A DNA stretch of 64,000 nt from Eubacterium sp. An11 (GTDB lineage Bacteria > Bacillota > Clostridia > Lachnospirales > Lachnospiraceae). How positions within the stretch are numbered: position 1 is the stretch's first letter; each line of letters begins with the position of its first letter. The position numbers and the translations under genes were made by a program. The notes below the pieces were generated by a model. The model saw only the letters and a program-made list of their open reading frames with translations, searched no databases and was not told the DNA's origin. Positions 32,029-41,190 of this stretch are shown here, one piece after another. The DNA lies in assembly GCF_002161065.1 (NCBI RefSeq), contig NZ_NFLV01000007.1:62001-126000 (forward strand), given 5' to 3'.

Positions 32029-32983
32029 ATAATGCATCCACAATCGCCGCCACGCTTCCCAGATAGGAAGCGCCGAACAGATTCAGATGATTCAGCAAGT
32101 GATACAGCTGATACAATCTTTTTCTCTCCCGATATCCGGGATCAATGGGATTCACTTCATGATAGGCGTCATAGAAGGCCTGCGGGAATCGCCCGAACAA
32201 CTCTGTCATGGCCAGATCTGTCTCAAAATCTCCCACATAAGCCGCCGGATCAATGAGCCACGCCCGGCCATCACCGCCGCAGAGCACATTTCCTCCCCAC
32301 AGATCTCCGTGCACCAGGGAAGGAAATCCCGGCTCCCGAATATAATCATCCAGATGACTGAGGAACCTGTCCAGCTTCCTGCGCAGCCCCGGATTAAAAT
32401 ATCTCTCTGCCATCCGGATCTGCGGCAGCAGGCGACAATCCCGGTAAAAATCAGTCCATCTGGGCTTTGGCGTATTTTTCTGCACCGTAGCACCGATATA
32501 ATTATCCTCCATAAAACCGTATCTGGTTTCCTCCACGGCAGACGGCTGTTCTTCCGGCGGATGTGTCCGCACGAAATCCATGCAGTCCGCCCGGTGCATC
32601 TGCGCCAGCTGCCGCCCGAATACTTCCCAGTAATCCCTGATCTTAGACGCACTGTCTATATAATCAAGCAGCAGAAAGGAAAAGTCTCTCTGCCGGTCGA
32701 TCCCTGTTCCAAGAAGATCCGGTACCCCGATAGCTCCCGTAGACCGCATAGCCTCAAGTCCCCGCTGCTCGGTCTCAAAAAAACGGGCATTCTTTATCTG
32801 ATTGGTCTTCATAAAAATCCTCTGCCCGCCGGACAGCCGCAGTTCCCAGGCGTCATTGATATCGCCGCCATAGACCCTCTTCTGTCCCGCAATCTCTGCG
32901 TCCGGCCCGAAAGCGGCCCGGAGCGCATCTGAAAGAGAGAAATATGACATATTCATAGCACGATCATCTTCCTTCAATCTCAT
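32027..32983 (-). CDS. Fructosamine-3-kinase-family protein
   Basis: A 309-318-aa kinase of the fructosamine/ketosamine-3-kinase group (APH-like fold). Landmarks: FMKTNQ (ATP Lys), SLVHGDLWGGNV catalytic loop (Asp and Asn), LIDPAAYVGDFETDLAM metal-binding DPA/DFE. The family phosphorylates ketosamines on glycated proteins or small molecules and so promotes deglycation. The start is uncertain: ATG at 32983 or ATG at 32956. It directly follows glmS in the same direction (gap under 40 bp), so the two are probably cotranscribed, both dealing with amino-sugar phosphates. Confidence 0.85.
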   Translation of the reverse strand: MRLKEDDRAMNMSYFSLSDALRAAFGPDAEIAGQKRVYGGDINDAWELRLSGGQRIFMKTNQIKNARFFETEQRGLEAMRSTGAIGVPDLLGTGIDRQRDFSFLLLDYIDSASKIRDYWEVFGRQLAQMHRADCMDFVRTHPPEEQPSAVEETRYGFMEDNYIGATVQKNTPKPRWTDFYRDCRLLPQIRMAERYFNPGLRRKLDRFLSHLDDYIREPGFPSLVHGDLWGGNVLCGGDGRAWLIDPAAYVGDFETDLAMTELFGRFPQAFYDAYHEVNPIDPGYRERKRLYQLYHLLNHLNLFGASYLGSVAAIVDAL

Positions 32984-32991
32984 TTCCTGTT

Positions 32992-34830
32992 TTATTCCAC
33001 CGTTACAGACTTAGCCAGGTTTCTCGGCTTATCCACATCCAGTCCCTTGGCCACGCTCACATAATAACCCAAAAGCTGCAGAGGAATGATCGCCAGGGTT
33101 GTGGCGAAATGCTCATCGGTCTTCGGCACATAGATCGTAAAGTCCGCCGTATCTTCAATGCTGTAATTGCCATAGGTGGTCACCGCCATCAGGTAGGCTC
33201 CCCGGCTTCCCACTTCCACCAGGTTGCTGACCGTCTTCTCAAACAGACGGCTCTGGGTCAGGACGCCCACCACCAGAGTACCATCCTCGATGAGGCTGAT
33301 GGTCCCGTGTTTCAGCTCCCCGGCCGCATAGGCCTCCGAATGGATATAGCTGACTTCCTTCATCTTCAGGCTGCCCTCCAGACAGATGGCGTAGTCCAGC
33401 CCACGGCCGATGAAGAACACATCCTTCGCATTGGCGTACTTGCTGGCAAACCACTGGATCCTCTCCTTATCATCCAGCACTTTCTGGATCTTATCCGGCA
33501 GGGTCTCCAGCTCTTTCTGATACATCGCATACTGCTCCTCTGTGATGACTCCCTGCACATATCCGGCCTGCACCGCCAGCAGGTAAGAGACAATCAGCTG
33601 GGTGCTGTACGCCTTGGTGGTCGCCACGGCAATCTCCGGACCGGCGTAAGTATAGAGTACATAGTCACTCTCCCGGGCAATGCTGGAGCCCACCACATTG
33701 ACAATGCCCAGGACCGGCACTCCCTTCTCCTTGGAAAGACGCAGGGCCGCAAGACTGTCCGCCGTCTCCCCGGACTGGGAAATGATAATGACCATGGAAT
33801 CCTTCATCAGCTTCGGCTCCCGGTACCGGAACTCTGACGCCAGATCCACTTCCACCGCGATATCACTCAAAGACTCCATGACATATTTGGCTGCCATGCC
33901 AACATGATAGGCAGAACCACAGGCCACGATATACACCCTCTGCAGCCCTTCGATGATCTCATCAGAAAGCCCCGCTGCAGAAAAATCAATCTGCCCGTCT
34001 TTAATATACGCGTTCATAGTATCCCGGACCGCCTTCGGCTGTTCAAAGATCTCCTTTAACATGAAATGTTCATAGCCGCCCTTTTCCGCCGCCTCTTCAT
34101 TCCACTTGATCTCCACCAGCTCTTTCTCGACCTCATTGCGGTCAATATCATAGAAATGCGCTTCCTCCCTGGTCAGCTCCGCGATCTCCATATTGTCGAT
34201 ATAATATACGTTCCGCACACTGTCCAGGATAGCCGGCACATCAGAAGCGATGAAATATCCGGTCTCATTCTTTCCAATGATCAGCGGACTGTCCTTGCGG
34301 GCCGCAAAGATCTTTCCCGGATGATCTTTAAATAAGATACCAAAGGCATAAGAACCACGGATACGGAGCATGGAACGGGTGATCGCTTCCAGCGGAGTGC
34401 CTGTCTTCTTATAGTAATAATCAATGAGCTTCGCTGCGATCTCCGTATCTGTCTCCGAATAAAAGGTATATCCTGATTTCAGAAGTTTCTCTTTAAGCTC
34501 CTGATAATTCTCAATGATGCCGTTATGCACCAGCACCACAGACTTATCTTCCGTACAATGCGGATGAGCATTCGTCTCCGACGGCTCTCCATGTGTCGCC
34601 CAGCGGGTATGCCCGATCCCGCAATTTCCGGCCACGGCATGCCCGTCATCGGTCTTCTCCGACAGAGCATGGAGCCGCCCCTTTGCCTTGATGATCTGGA
34701 TATTCTCGCTGCCCTCTTCCCGCACTGCAATTCCGGCAGAATCATATCCCCGGTACTCCAGCTTAGAAAGTCCATGTAAAAGTAAAGGCGCCGCCTGATT
34801 ATCCCCTACGTATCCAACAATTCCACACAT
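32992..34830 (-). CDS. glmS: Glutamine-fructose-6-phosphate aminotransferase (isomerising)
   Basis: A 612-aa enzyme making glucosamine-6-P for peptidoglycan and other amino sugars. The N-terminal class II glutaminase has the nucleophile Cys2 (MCGIVGYVG), and two SIS domains follow (about 290-430 and 460-600; SQSGETADSLAAL, STQLIVSYLLA) with the C-terminal KSVTVE tail. AAGGAG lies before the ATG. Only 29 bp separate it from the VanZ-like gene, too little room for a glmS ribozyme. Confidence 0.96.
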   Translation of the reverse strand: MCGIVGYVGDNQAAPLLLHGLSKLEYRGYDSAGIAVREEGSENIQIIKAKGRLHALSEKTDDGHAVAGNCGIGHTRWATHGEPSETNAHPHCTEDKSVVLVHNGIIENYQELKEKLLKSGYTFYSETDTEIAAKLIDYYYKKTGTPLEAITRSMLRIRGSYAFGILFKDHPGKIFAARKDSPLIIGKNETGYFIASDVPAILDSVRNVYYIDNMEIAELTREEAHFYDIDRNEVEKELVEIKWNEEAAEKGGYEHFMLKEIFEQPKAVRDTMNAYIKDGQIDFSAAGLSDEIIEGLQRVYIVACGSAYHVGMAAKYVMESLSDIAVEVDLASEFRYREPKLMKDSMVIIISQSGETADSLAALRLSKEKGVPVLGIVNVVGSSIARESDYVLYTYAGPEIAVATTKAYSTQLIVSYLLAVQAGYVQGVITEEQYAMYQKELETLPDKIQKVLDDKERIQWFASKYANAKDVFFIGRGLDYAICLEGSLKMKEVSYIHSEAYAAGELKHGTISLIEDGTLVVGVLTQSRLFEKTVSNLVEVGSRGAYLMAVTTYGNYSIEDTADFTIYVPKTDEHFATTLAIIPLQLLGYYVSVAKGLDVDKPRNLAKSVTVE

Positions 34831-34859
34831 AGTATTTCTCCTTTATAAAACTCTAACAA

Positions 34860-35387
34860 CTATCGCAATATTTTATCACAAAACAACCAAAAAGTATACC
34901 CAAGCATCATCCCGATGGTATTATTAAACACGTCATCGGTCTCACACAGCCCGGCCTTCAACACAAACTGCATCCCCTCGATCATAGCAGATGTTCCGGC
35001 ACCAACCAGAACCGCCCTCCACCAGCTGCTTTTCCTCCCCAGCTCTCCATACATCACTCCCATAGGCACAAACAAAATGATATTATTGAGAATCTGGAAA
35101 ACCCAGAACAGACTTCCTGCCAGCGCCAGCCGATACTCCCACAAAAAAGTCAGCATCACCCTTCTCTCCGCGAAAGGCTCCCGGCTCAATATCGTGACAT
35201 ACAATAAAATCAGTATATAAAAAAGAAAAGAGAGTCCAATAAAATACCGATACATTTTCCCTGTGATCCGGGGCACTCCGCCCCTCCCTGCTGCCGCCAT
35301 CTTAAAAAAGACAAACAAAAGCAGCCACACCAGTAACATCACATAACAGTTATTTTTAATGAACTCCCATAAAAATTGAAACCTCAA
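34860..35387 (-). CDS. VanZ-like family membrane protein
   Basis: A 175-aa protein with four to five membrane segments and the VanZ-like signature (NIILFVPMGVMYGEL, MIEGMQFV, DVFNNTIGMMLGY). The role of chromosomal VanZ-like proteins is generally unknown; one member raises teicoplanin resistance. A TTG start is used because AAAGGG lies 7 bases upstream and the frame has no ATG nearby. Lies 29 bp before glmS. Confidence 0.85.
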   Translation of the reverse strand: MRFQFLWEFIKNNCYVMLLVWLLLFVFFKMAAAGRGGVPRITGKMYRYFIGLSFLFYILILLYVTILSREPFAERRVMLTFLWEYRLALAGSLFWVFQILNNIILFVPMGVMYGELGRKSSWWRAVLVGAGTSAMIEGMQFVLKAGLCETDDVFNNTIGMMLGYTFWLFCDKILR

Positions 35388-35510
35388 ACGACAACCCTTT
35401 CCGTCTGCTGTATATTTTCCTATCCTAATCCACAGTTATCCATTCCCAAACGCATTGATTATACCAAACATTACCTTATTATACAAATGCATTTTATGTA
35501 GGAAAGTGTG

Positions 35511-36287
35511 TCACTTCAGCGGTATCATCCCCTCTGCCAGCCATTCCTGCACAATACTCACACTTTCCTTCACTCCCCTGGCTATCTGCTCCACCGGCAG
35601 ACCCATTTCCGCCAGAGAAATCACCGTTGCTCTCTTGGCTTTTTTCTCTCCGCGTTCTTCTCCGATTCTCTCTCCACGCATCATTCCTTCGTTATAAATC
35701 TCATCCATTTCCTGACACATACTATACACCCCTTCCTCTGTCTCCTTTAATTCCCGTACTCTCCTCGCCAGCACTTCACTGTACATCTCACTGGCATCTT
35801 GGCAGTGAAAGTCATGCATCAAACGCCCCAATTCCGTTTCTTCATCCTGCATCGCCGCATTCACATATATGATATGAGAGCCATCTTCAAACTCTGCGCC
35901 TGTCTCTCCTACTACCCGTTCAATTCTACTGACAGGAAGTCCACATCCTAAAGTATCTTCCCTGGTAATAAAGATCACATAACTGTCTGGCAGTTCGTCA
36001 AAGTCATGTCCCGGCTCCAGTGTATTCATATCAACAAGACCGCTGTGATACCGCGACCGCCGGGGCGACGCTCCCTCGTTCTTCTGCTGAACCTCAACAT
36101 CATATCTTTTGTCTTCGACATCCCGGGCTACACAGTCCAAAATAGCCGACCGTCCCTGCAGATTCTTGTAATCCTTCTGTACAACGCTGTCCACCACATG
36201 CAAGTCTTTTCTACCCATGATCACCTGAAGAACATACTCCACACACTCTATGTGCTTGAACACATTTCTCATGAAAGTATCAGACAT
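35511..36287 (-). pseudogene. Rpn-family PD-(D/E)XK nuclease paralogue, N-terminally truncated
   Basis: A 258-aa reading frame with the Rpn/PDDEXK_2 core (LDCVARDVEDKRYDVEVQQ, where Asp and the E-x-Q motif are catalytic) and a C-terminal segment of the family (EMDEIYNEGMMRGE). The family promotes recombination in E. coli. It is highly similar to the next gene at 36409-37242. Upstream the same frame continues (RRYRRYRDIIKNFTL) but meets a TAA in the position where the paralogue reads on, and no ribosome site precedes ATG 36287. Loss of function is likely but not certain. Confidence 0.6.
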
Positions 36288-36408
36288 TAATGTGAAGTTC
36301 TTAATGATATCCCTGTATCGCCGATAACGCCTTTACAGTTCTTCATCAGAAAATATCTCTCCTGGATATTGGTTTACTGTTTCTCCTCACTATTTTATCA
36401 CAGAAAGA

Positions 36409-37242
36409 TTATTTCAACACTGTCATCCCTTCTGCAATCCACCCCTGTACAATTCCCACGCTTTCCCTCACCCCTCTGGCTATCTGCTCTACCGGCAGAC
36501 CCATTTCCGCCAAAGAAATCGCTGTGGCTTTTTTGGCTTTTTGCTCTCCACGCATGATTCCTTCGTTATAAATCTCATCCATCTCCTGGCACATGCTATA
36601 CACCCCTTTCTCTGTTTCTTTTAATTCCCGTACTCTCCTCGCCAGCACTTCACTGTACATCTCATCGGCATCCTTGCAATGAAAATCATGCATCAAGCGC
36701 CCCAGTTCTGTTTTCTCGTCTTTCATCGCTGCATTCACATATATGATATGCGAGCCATCCGCAAACTCCTCTCCTGTCTCTCCAATCGTCCGTTCAATTC
36801 TACTGAGCGGGAGTCCACATCCCAGCGTGTCTCCTCTCGTGACAAAGATCACATAACTGTCCGGCAGTTCGTCAAAGTCATGTCCCGCTTCCAGTGTGTT
36901 CATATCAACAAGACCGCTGTGATACCGCGACCGCCGGGGCGACGCCCCCTCGTTCTTCTGCTGAACCTCAACATCATATCTTTTGTCTTCGACATCCCGG
37001 GCTACACAGTCCAGAATAGCCGACCTCCCCTGCAGATTCTTATAATCTTTCTGTACGACACTTTCCACCACATGCAAGTCGTTCCTGCCCATGATCACCT
37101 GAAGAACATACTCCACACACTCTATGTGCTTGAACACATTTCTCATGAAAGTATCAGACATTAATGTGAAGTTCTTAATGATATCCTTGTACCTTTCATA
37201 TCTCTTCGCTATCTCACCTTCCGATGATACATCTGCAATCAA
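36409..37242 (-). CDS. Rpn-family PD-(D/E)XK nuclease / transposase-like protein
   Basis: A 277-aa protein, second member of a tandem pair. The nuclease core (LDCVARDVEDKRYDVEVQQKNEG, RRSRYHSGLVDMNTL) is intact. The N-terminus (IADVSSEGEIAKRYERYKDIIKNF) starts at a TTG (37242) and the reading frame is open further upstream without an ATG or a good ribosome site, so this start is weak. The C-terminal part lacks a nine-residue stretch present in the neighbour. Such genes are frequent and often multicopy in gut Firmicutes. Confidence 0.7.
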   Translation of the reverse strand: MIADVSSEGEIAKRYERYKDIIKNFTLMSDTFMRNVFKHIECVEYVLQVIMGRNDLHVVESVVQKDYKNLQGRSAILDCVARDVEDKRYDVEVQQKNEGASPRRSRYHSGLVDMNTLEAGHDFDELPDSYVIFVTRGDTLGCGLPLSRIERTIGETGEEFADGSHIIYVNAAMKDEKTELGRLMHDFHCKDADEMYSEVLARRVRELKETEKGVYSMCQEMDEIYNEGIMRGEQKAKKATAISLAEMGLPVEQIARGVRESVGIVQGWIAEGMTVLK

Positions 37243-37497
37243 AATATTCCTTTTCTTTTCCGTCCCGATGGCCTCCTTCCCCCTTTGTGCCCGTCTTCTA
37301 TTTCTGTCTATGGAAAGGCGCCCTCACCAGTTATATTCTATCTCATCCCTTCCTGACTCTTTAAATGTGATGTATCATCTTTTCCTGTTTAGCGCAGCTT
37401 GGCCAAACAGAAGGTTGTTTTCTAAGAGTGTAATATTTTTACTATCATTATACTTTTCGTCCTATTGTCTGTCAATACGTCAAAACGTATTCTGGAC

Positions 37498-37529
37498 AAA
37501 AAAATTTGCCGGCAGCCGAAACTGCCGAC
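37498..37529 (-). terminator. Terminator after the ugd 3' fragment
   Basis: GCCGGCAG (37508-37515) pairs with CTGCCGAC (37522-37529), followed on the minus strand by AAATTTTTTT. It is probably the original terminator of ugd; the other ugd copy lacks it. Confidence 0.8.
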
Positions 37530-37535
37530 AATTAT

Positions 37536-38122
37536 AATTTTTAATCTCTCCTGAAAATATCTCTGGTATATACTTTATCCTTCACGTCGTCCAGGCAGCT
37601 GTCATATCGGTTGGCGATAATGGCCGCACTCTGCTCTTTGAAAGATTCCAGATCATTGACGATGCGGCTGCCAAAAAATGTACTGCCGTCTTCCAACGTC
37701 GGCTCATAAACAATGACCGTAGCTCCTTTGGCTTTGATCCGTTTCATGACGCCCTGGATACTGCTCTGACGGAAGTTATCGGAGTTGCTCTTCATGGTGA
37801 GGCGGTATACACCGATGACGATTTCTTTCTCCATGCTGGCGTCGTATTCGCTGTTGGCGCCGTAGCCCCCGGCCAGTTCCAGCACGCGGTCCGCGATGAA
37901 ATCCTTTCTGGTCCGGTTGCTCTCCACGATTGCCTCAATGAGGTTTTCCGGCACATCCTGATAGTTGGCCAGCAGCTGTTTGGTGTCTTTTGGCAGACAG
38001 TAGCCGCCGTAGCCGAAGGACGGGTTGTTGTAATGAGAACCAATACGCGGATCCAGGCAGACGCCCTCGATAATCTGCCGGGTGTTCAGTCCCTTCATCT
38101 CCGCATAGGTATCCAGCTCATT
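37536..38122. repeat. Direct repeat of ugd 3' end, left copy (other copy 44027-44608)
   Basis: About 0.58 kb, nearly identical, same orientation. Differences are scattered substitutions and one C lost from a C-run in the right copy. The two copies flank the 38.1-44.0 kb accessory segment. Confidence 0.88.
37541..38121 (-). pseudogene. ugd: UDP-glucose 6-dehydrogenase, 3' fragment
   Basis: About 185 residues of the C-terminal part of a UDP-glucose dehydrogenase: the catalytic segment [15 protein letters not shown] (active-site Cys) and the C-terminal UDP-binding domain ([22 protein letters not shown]). The N-terminal NAD domain is missing; similarity to the second copy stops abruptly at 38122 (NELDTYAEM). 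Beyond it the frame continues into unrelated sequence. It cannot be a functional dehydrogenase. Forms one side of a direct repeat with 44027-44608. Confidence 0.85.
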
Positions 38123-38349
38123 CGACTCTAATCTGTATAATATATATCGTCTGTAATCAGCAACTTCCTGGTTTTCATCAAGATGATGCCAACTTCATAG
38201 TCTATCTAACGAAACGCAATTATGGATTCAAATCTTTCCTATATTATTGTGTCTCCAGTAAGATATACATCAAAGACATGCGAGAAAGTCCTATATAATA
38301 ATCTTTATGTTTTACGTTAGTCTCTTTTCAGACAGCCCTTTACTTGTAT
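38123..38349. other. Junction region left of the island
   Basis: Unassigned AT-rich sequence. On the minus strand a short frame runs in-frame into the ugd fragment ([20 protein letters not shown]), suggesting it is the end of another, unrecognised gene. No RNA gene seen. Confidence 0.3.
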
Positions 38350-38553
38350 TCATTTGGTTTGCATACTTTTTGTTCGTTTCAAACCAAGTGCAATCTTCCT
38401 TTCATTTTTTTGAATATTTTTTTCTATCCTCCTGTTCATCTCAGATGTATGCTTCACCAATCCATCTGTACTGAAATTACCGCTTGTTCTAATTGAGGTA
38501 ATTACCGACTTTTTCAAATTCATTGGAACCCAGTCTCCCTTCTTCCAAAACAC
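38350..38553 (-). CDS. Small basic protein, unknown, possible last gene of island operon
   Basis: A 67-aa frame (or 57 aa from the internal ATG at 38523) starting 25 bp after the stop of the peptidase-like gene and in the same direction. It is rich in Lys and Arg (MNRRIEKNIQKNERKIALGLKRTK) with no hydrophobic segment. GGGAG lies 11 bases before the internal ATG. No family is recognised; it may be spurious. Confidence 0.3.
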   Translation of the reverse strand: MFWKKGDWVPMNLKKSVITSIRTSGNFSTDGLVKHTSEMNRRIEKNIQKNERKIALGLKRTKSMQTK

Positions 38554-38577
38554 TTTTCAAAATTTTCAAAGCTAAAA

Positions 38578-40332
38578 TCAATTTTCATCATTGATAAAGT
38601 TACTAAACATTTCAAAAACCGGGGATAAACCCATATGTTGTTTTTTCTGTTTGATTTTATCCTCAAAGTCATTATATGACTCTTTTGGCAATCTGTACAC
38701 TCCGAAATGCGCTGTCCTAAGCAAAATTACACTGTTCACTTTCGACAGATTTGACGCTGTCGCATCAAGTACTACTTCTGCAAAAGAATATCCCTGTTCA
38801 TAAAATTTATACGTTGAAATTTCAGCAATCCAAACTGCTTTTGGCATGGGTATATCGGCATAAAATTTCTTGTCATGCTCTGTATTCCCCGTTGAGATAC
38901 GAAATTGTTTATATTCCGCACTATTAACAAGGTAATATCTCACCGTTATAGGATTGTCTTCAGATATTGACATCGCATCAACTAAGTATGAATACTGATT
39001 CCTTAACGCATCATCCATCTCCTTATCCGCACAGCTGCGATATTGACTACTTATATATTGTATAGCTTCCTCAATCATTTTATTTTCTTCAGTAATCACT
39101 GTATCACAAATACTAATAGCTGAAGAAGCTTCTAAAAATACATGTCTTTCCAAAGGAACAATATAAGCATCAAGTTTATAGTCTTCTAATTTTGTAAATC
39201 GATCCATCTTCTCTAACGAGTACGGTATTTGATTATCATCTTGAACAATATAATAGTCATAAAGCTCAGCAGTATCTATACAAGGCAGTTTTCCTAATTG
39301 ATATATTTTACAGTCATCTATAGATTTCCTGATTTTTCCGTGACCAATGACTAATGTCGCATGCTTATTTACCTCCTGATTTGGAGCAGTAATTGCCAAA
39401 ATCGGAATCGCTGACTCTACATAATAATGAAACCAATACTTATAATCAGTCGTATGTTGATAATCCCAATTCTGTTCTTCTGAAACAATCTGCTCTTCTG
39501 ACAACATATTATCACCAATCAGTCCAATTCTCAAATCCTGAAATTCTATACATTCTCGGCTATCCCTTGCTCGCTCTGAATCTCCTGTTCCCGCATATAT
39601 CATGGGAGAAAAACCAAATTTTCTTAACAAATAGGAAATATCATTACAATACAATCCTTGCGAAGGTAGAATTCTTTCCGGTAAACGCTTTTGTAACCTC
39701 TTTTGAATATCACTTGGCAACACCCTGGCAAATAAAGGGGAAGCTGCAGAAGCATAATCACATAATTCATAAATGGCCGTTTCGGCACATTTCATGGCAA
39801 CCCCGTCCTGACTTGAGAAGGGAAATGCTTTTGTTATAAAAATGTTTCCCAATAAATGAACTTTATATTCTGCAGTTTTCAGATACACAAACGGATTATC
39901 TTTTTGGTTTTCGCCATCCATAACGAACATTTTGTATGGATTTAAAAGCGTGCGTCCAAATGTATGATTCGTTTCTCTGGAGTATGCGGGGCGTACAACA
40001 ATGGTTCCGAGGAAATCATCATTTAGTTTACCTCTATGCCCCGAATCAAAAAATTCCTCCTGAGAATGAGAATTTTGAAATAAAAAAATTCTTTTACAAT
40101 ATCTTGGCCAACTAAAATGCGATTTTGACCAATAATGATAATATATATCTCTATAGGCAGCTTCCACGTAATAATCTTCAATAACTACCGTGAGCGGATT
40201 ATCAGGGAATCCATATCGCGAACAAACTTCAAAAAAATTATCTTTATCTAGCCAACTATTATCCAAGAAAAATTGCTCATAAGACTCTTCTTGCAATATT
40301 TCAAAACTTATATTTTTACTTAACTTCTCCAT
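38578..40332 (-). CDS. Putative papain-fold (C39-like) cysteine peptidase of the island module
   Basis: A 584-aa protein, no signal peptide, no membrane segment. The middle part shows a papain-like arrangement: Gln175 and Cys182 in SSQDGVAMKCAETAIYEL (helix after Cys), a second C39-like helix (GLYCNDISYLLRKFGF), His324 in NKHATLVIGHG and Asp365 in YIVQDD. The roughly 170-residue N-terminal and 200-residue C-terminal regions match nothing I recognise. Low GC and AT-rich codons set it apart from core genes. It is the last large gene of a unit with the ATPase and the 216-aa protein (33-bp gap). The peptidase call is inference from motif order. Confidence 0.6.
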   Translation of the reverse strand: MEKLSKNISFEILQEESYEQFFLDNSWLDKDNFFEVCSRYGFPDNPLTVVIEDYYVEAAYRDIYYHYWSKSHFSWPRYCKRIFLFQNSHSQEEFFDSGHRGKLNDDFLGTIVVRPAYSRETNHTFGRTLLNPYKMFVMDGENQKDNPFVYLKTAEYKVHLLGNIFITKAFPFSSQDGVAMKCAETAIYELCDYASAASPLFARVLPSDIQKRLQKRLPERILPSQGLYCNDISYLLRKFGFSPMIYAGTGDSERARDSRECIEFQDLRIGLIGDNMLSEEQIVSEEQNWDYQHTTDYKYWFHYYVESAIPILAITAPNQEVNKHATLVIGHGKIRKSIDDCKIYQLGKLPCIDTAELYDYYIVQDDNQIPYSLEKMDRFTKLEDYKLDAYIVPLERHVFLEASSAISICDTVITEENKMIEEAIQYISSQYRSCADKEMDDALRNQYSYLVDAMSISEDNPITVRYYLVNSAEYKQFRISTGNTEHDKKFYADIPMPKAVWIAEISTYKFYEQGYSFAEVVLDATASNLSKVNSVILLRTAHFGVYRLPKESYNDFEDKIKQKKQHMGLSPVFEMFSNFINDEN

Positions 40333-40365
40333 AACTTACTCTTCCCCCACATTTATTCTTCTAAA

Positions 40366-41016
40366 TTAATAATGGGAAATCACTTTTTCTCTCAAATGAA
40401 TCATACTATTGTTCTTTTCAATGCATCGATACTTAATTAATCTCGTAATCTCATTTTGAAATGTTCTATCATCCATTTCATCATATCCATAAAGCGTAAG
40501 TATTTCATTAGCCTCTTTCTTACATAGTTTCTCCGTAGCAGTATACACCTTATGTTTTTTATGTTTTTGCAGCGCTAATATAATCGCTGTTCCATTTTCT
40601 GAAATTTTAATATCAGTAAGAGCTGACGCGGAAAGAACAGCCGACATAATATTAACCACTGTCAAAAAAGGGTGTTCATTTTCCATTGCCGCTCCTGTTC
40701 CAATAGAAGAAAGCACGACAAATGCCAACTCTTTCCAATCCAGATAAGCATTTAAAATGATATTTCCCACTTTATGACTCGTAATACCGAGTTCATTCTT
40801 CATCAAACGCTTATCTGTTATTAATACCGTTGCAGATCGTTCTTCAGGTTCGGGAGCTTCTATTCTTAGCAAATCCTCCGTTTCAAGTAATTTCAAAACT
40901 TTGTCAGCCACTTCTACTGTAATATTTAATTGACTTGCCAAATTTTTAGCTACTTTCTTCTTATATTCCTGTAAATATTTTATATCTTTTTTAGTATACA
41001 TTTCATTTTTATCCAT
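40366..41016 (-). CDS. Island module protein of about 216 aa, function unknown
   Basis: It begins with a basic helical stretch (MYTKKDIKYLQEYKKKVAKNLASQLNITVEVADKVLKLL) that resembles a helix-turn-helix. A central hydrophobic stretch follows (LAFVVLSSIGTGAAMEN...FLTVVNIMSAVLSASAL), and the C-terminal part resembles a winged helix (EANEILTLYGYDEMDDRTFQNEITRLIKYRCI). No family is recognised. The start at 41016 (MDKNEMYT) is one of several possible; no strong ribosome site. It lies between ATPase (175-bp gap) and peptidase genes, same direction. It may be the adaptor or sensor of the module. Confidence 0.6.
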   Translation of the reverse strand: MDKNEMYTKKDIKYLQEYKKKVAKNLASQLNITVEVADKVLKLLETEDLLRIEAPEPEERSATVLITDKRLMKNELGITSHKVGNIILNAYLDWKELAFVVLSSIGTGAAMENEHPFLTVVNIMSAVLSASALTDIKISENGTAIILALQKHKKHKVYTATEKLCKKEANEILTLYGYDEMDDRTFQNEITRLIKYRCIEKNNSMIHLREKVISHY

Positions 41017-41190
41017 TCTATAAATCATATATTTATAAAAAATCACCAAACAATATGATTTATTATAACTCTAATCAGATATATAGTCAATAAACACGCA
41101 CCAGTTTCATAAGCACATCTAACAGGGCACTTATCCAATTTTCTAAAATATCCCCGGATACGTTTGCCAAATTTACCTCTCACCTGAAAT

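Noticed and set aside
34831-34859. glmS ribozyme upstream of glmS
   Set aside because: Only 29 bp separate glmS from the upstream gene; no ribozyme core can fit.
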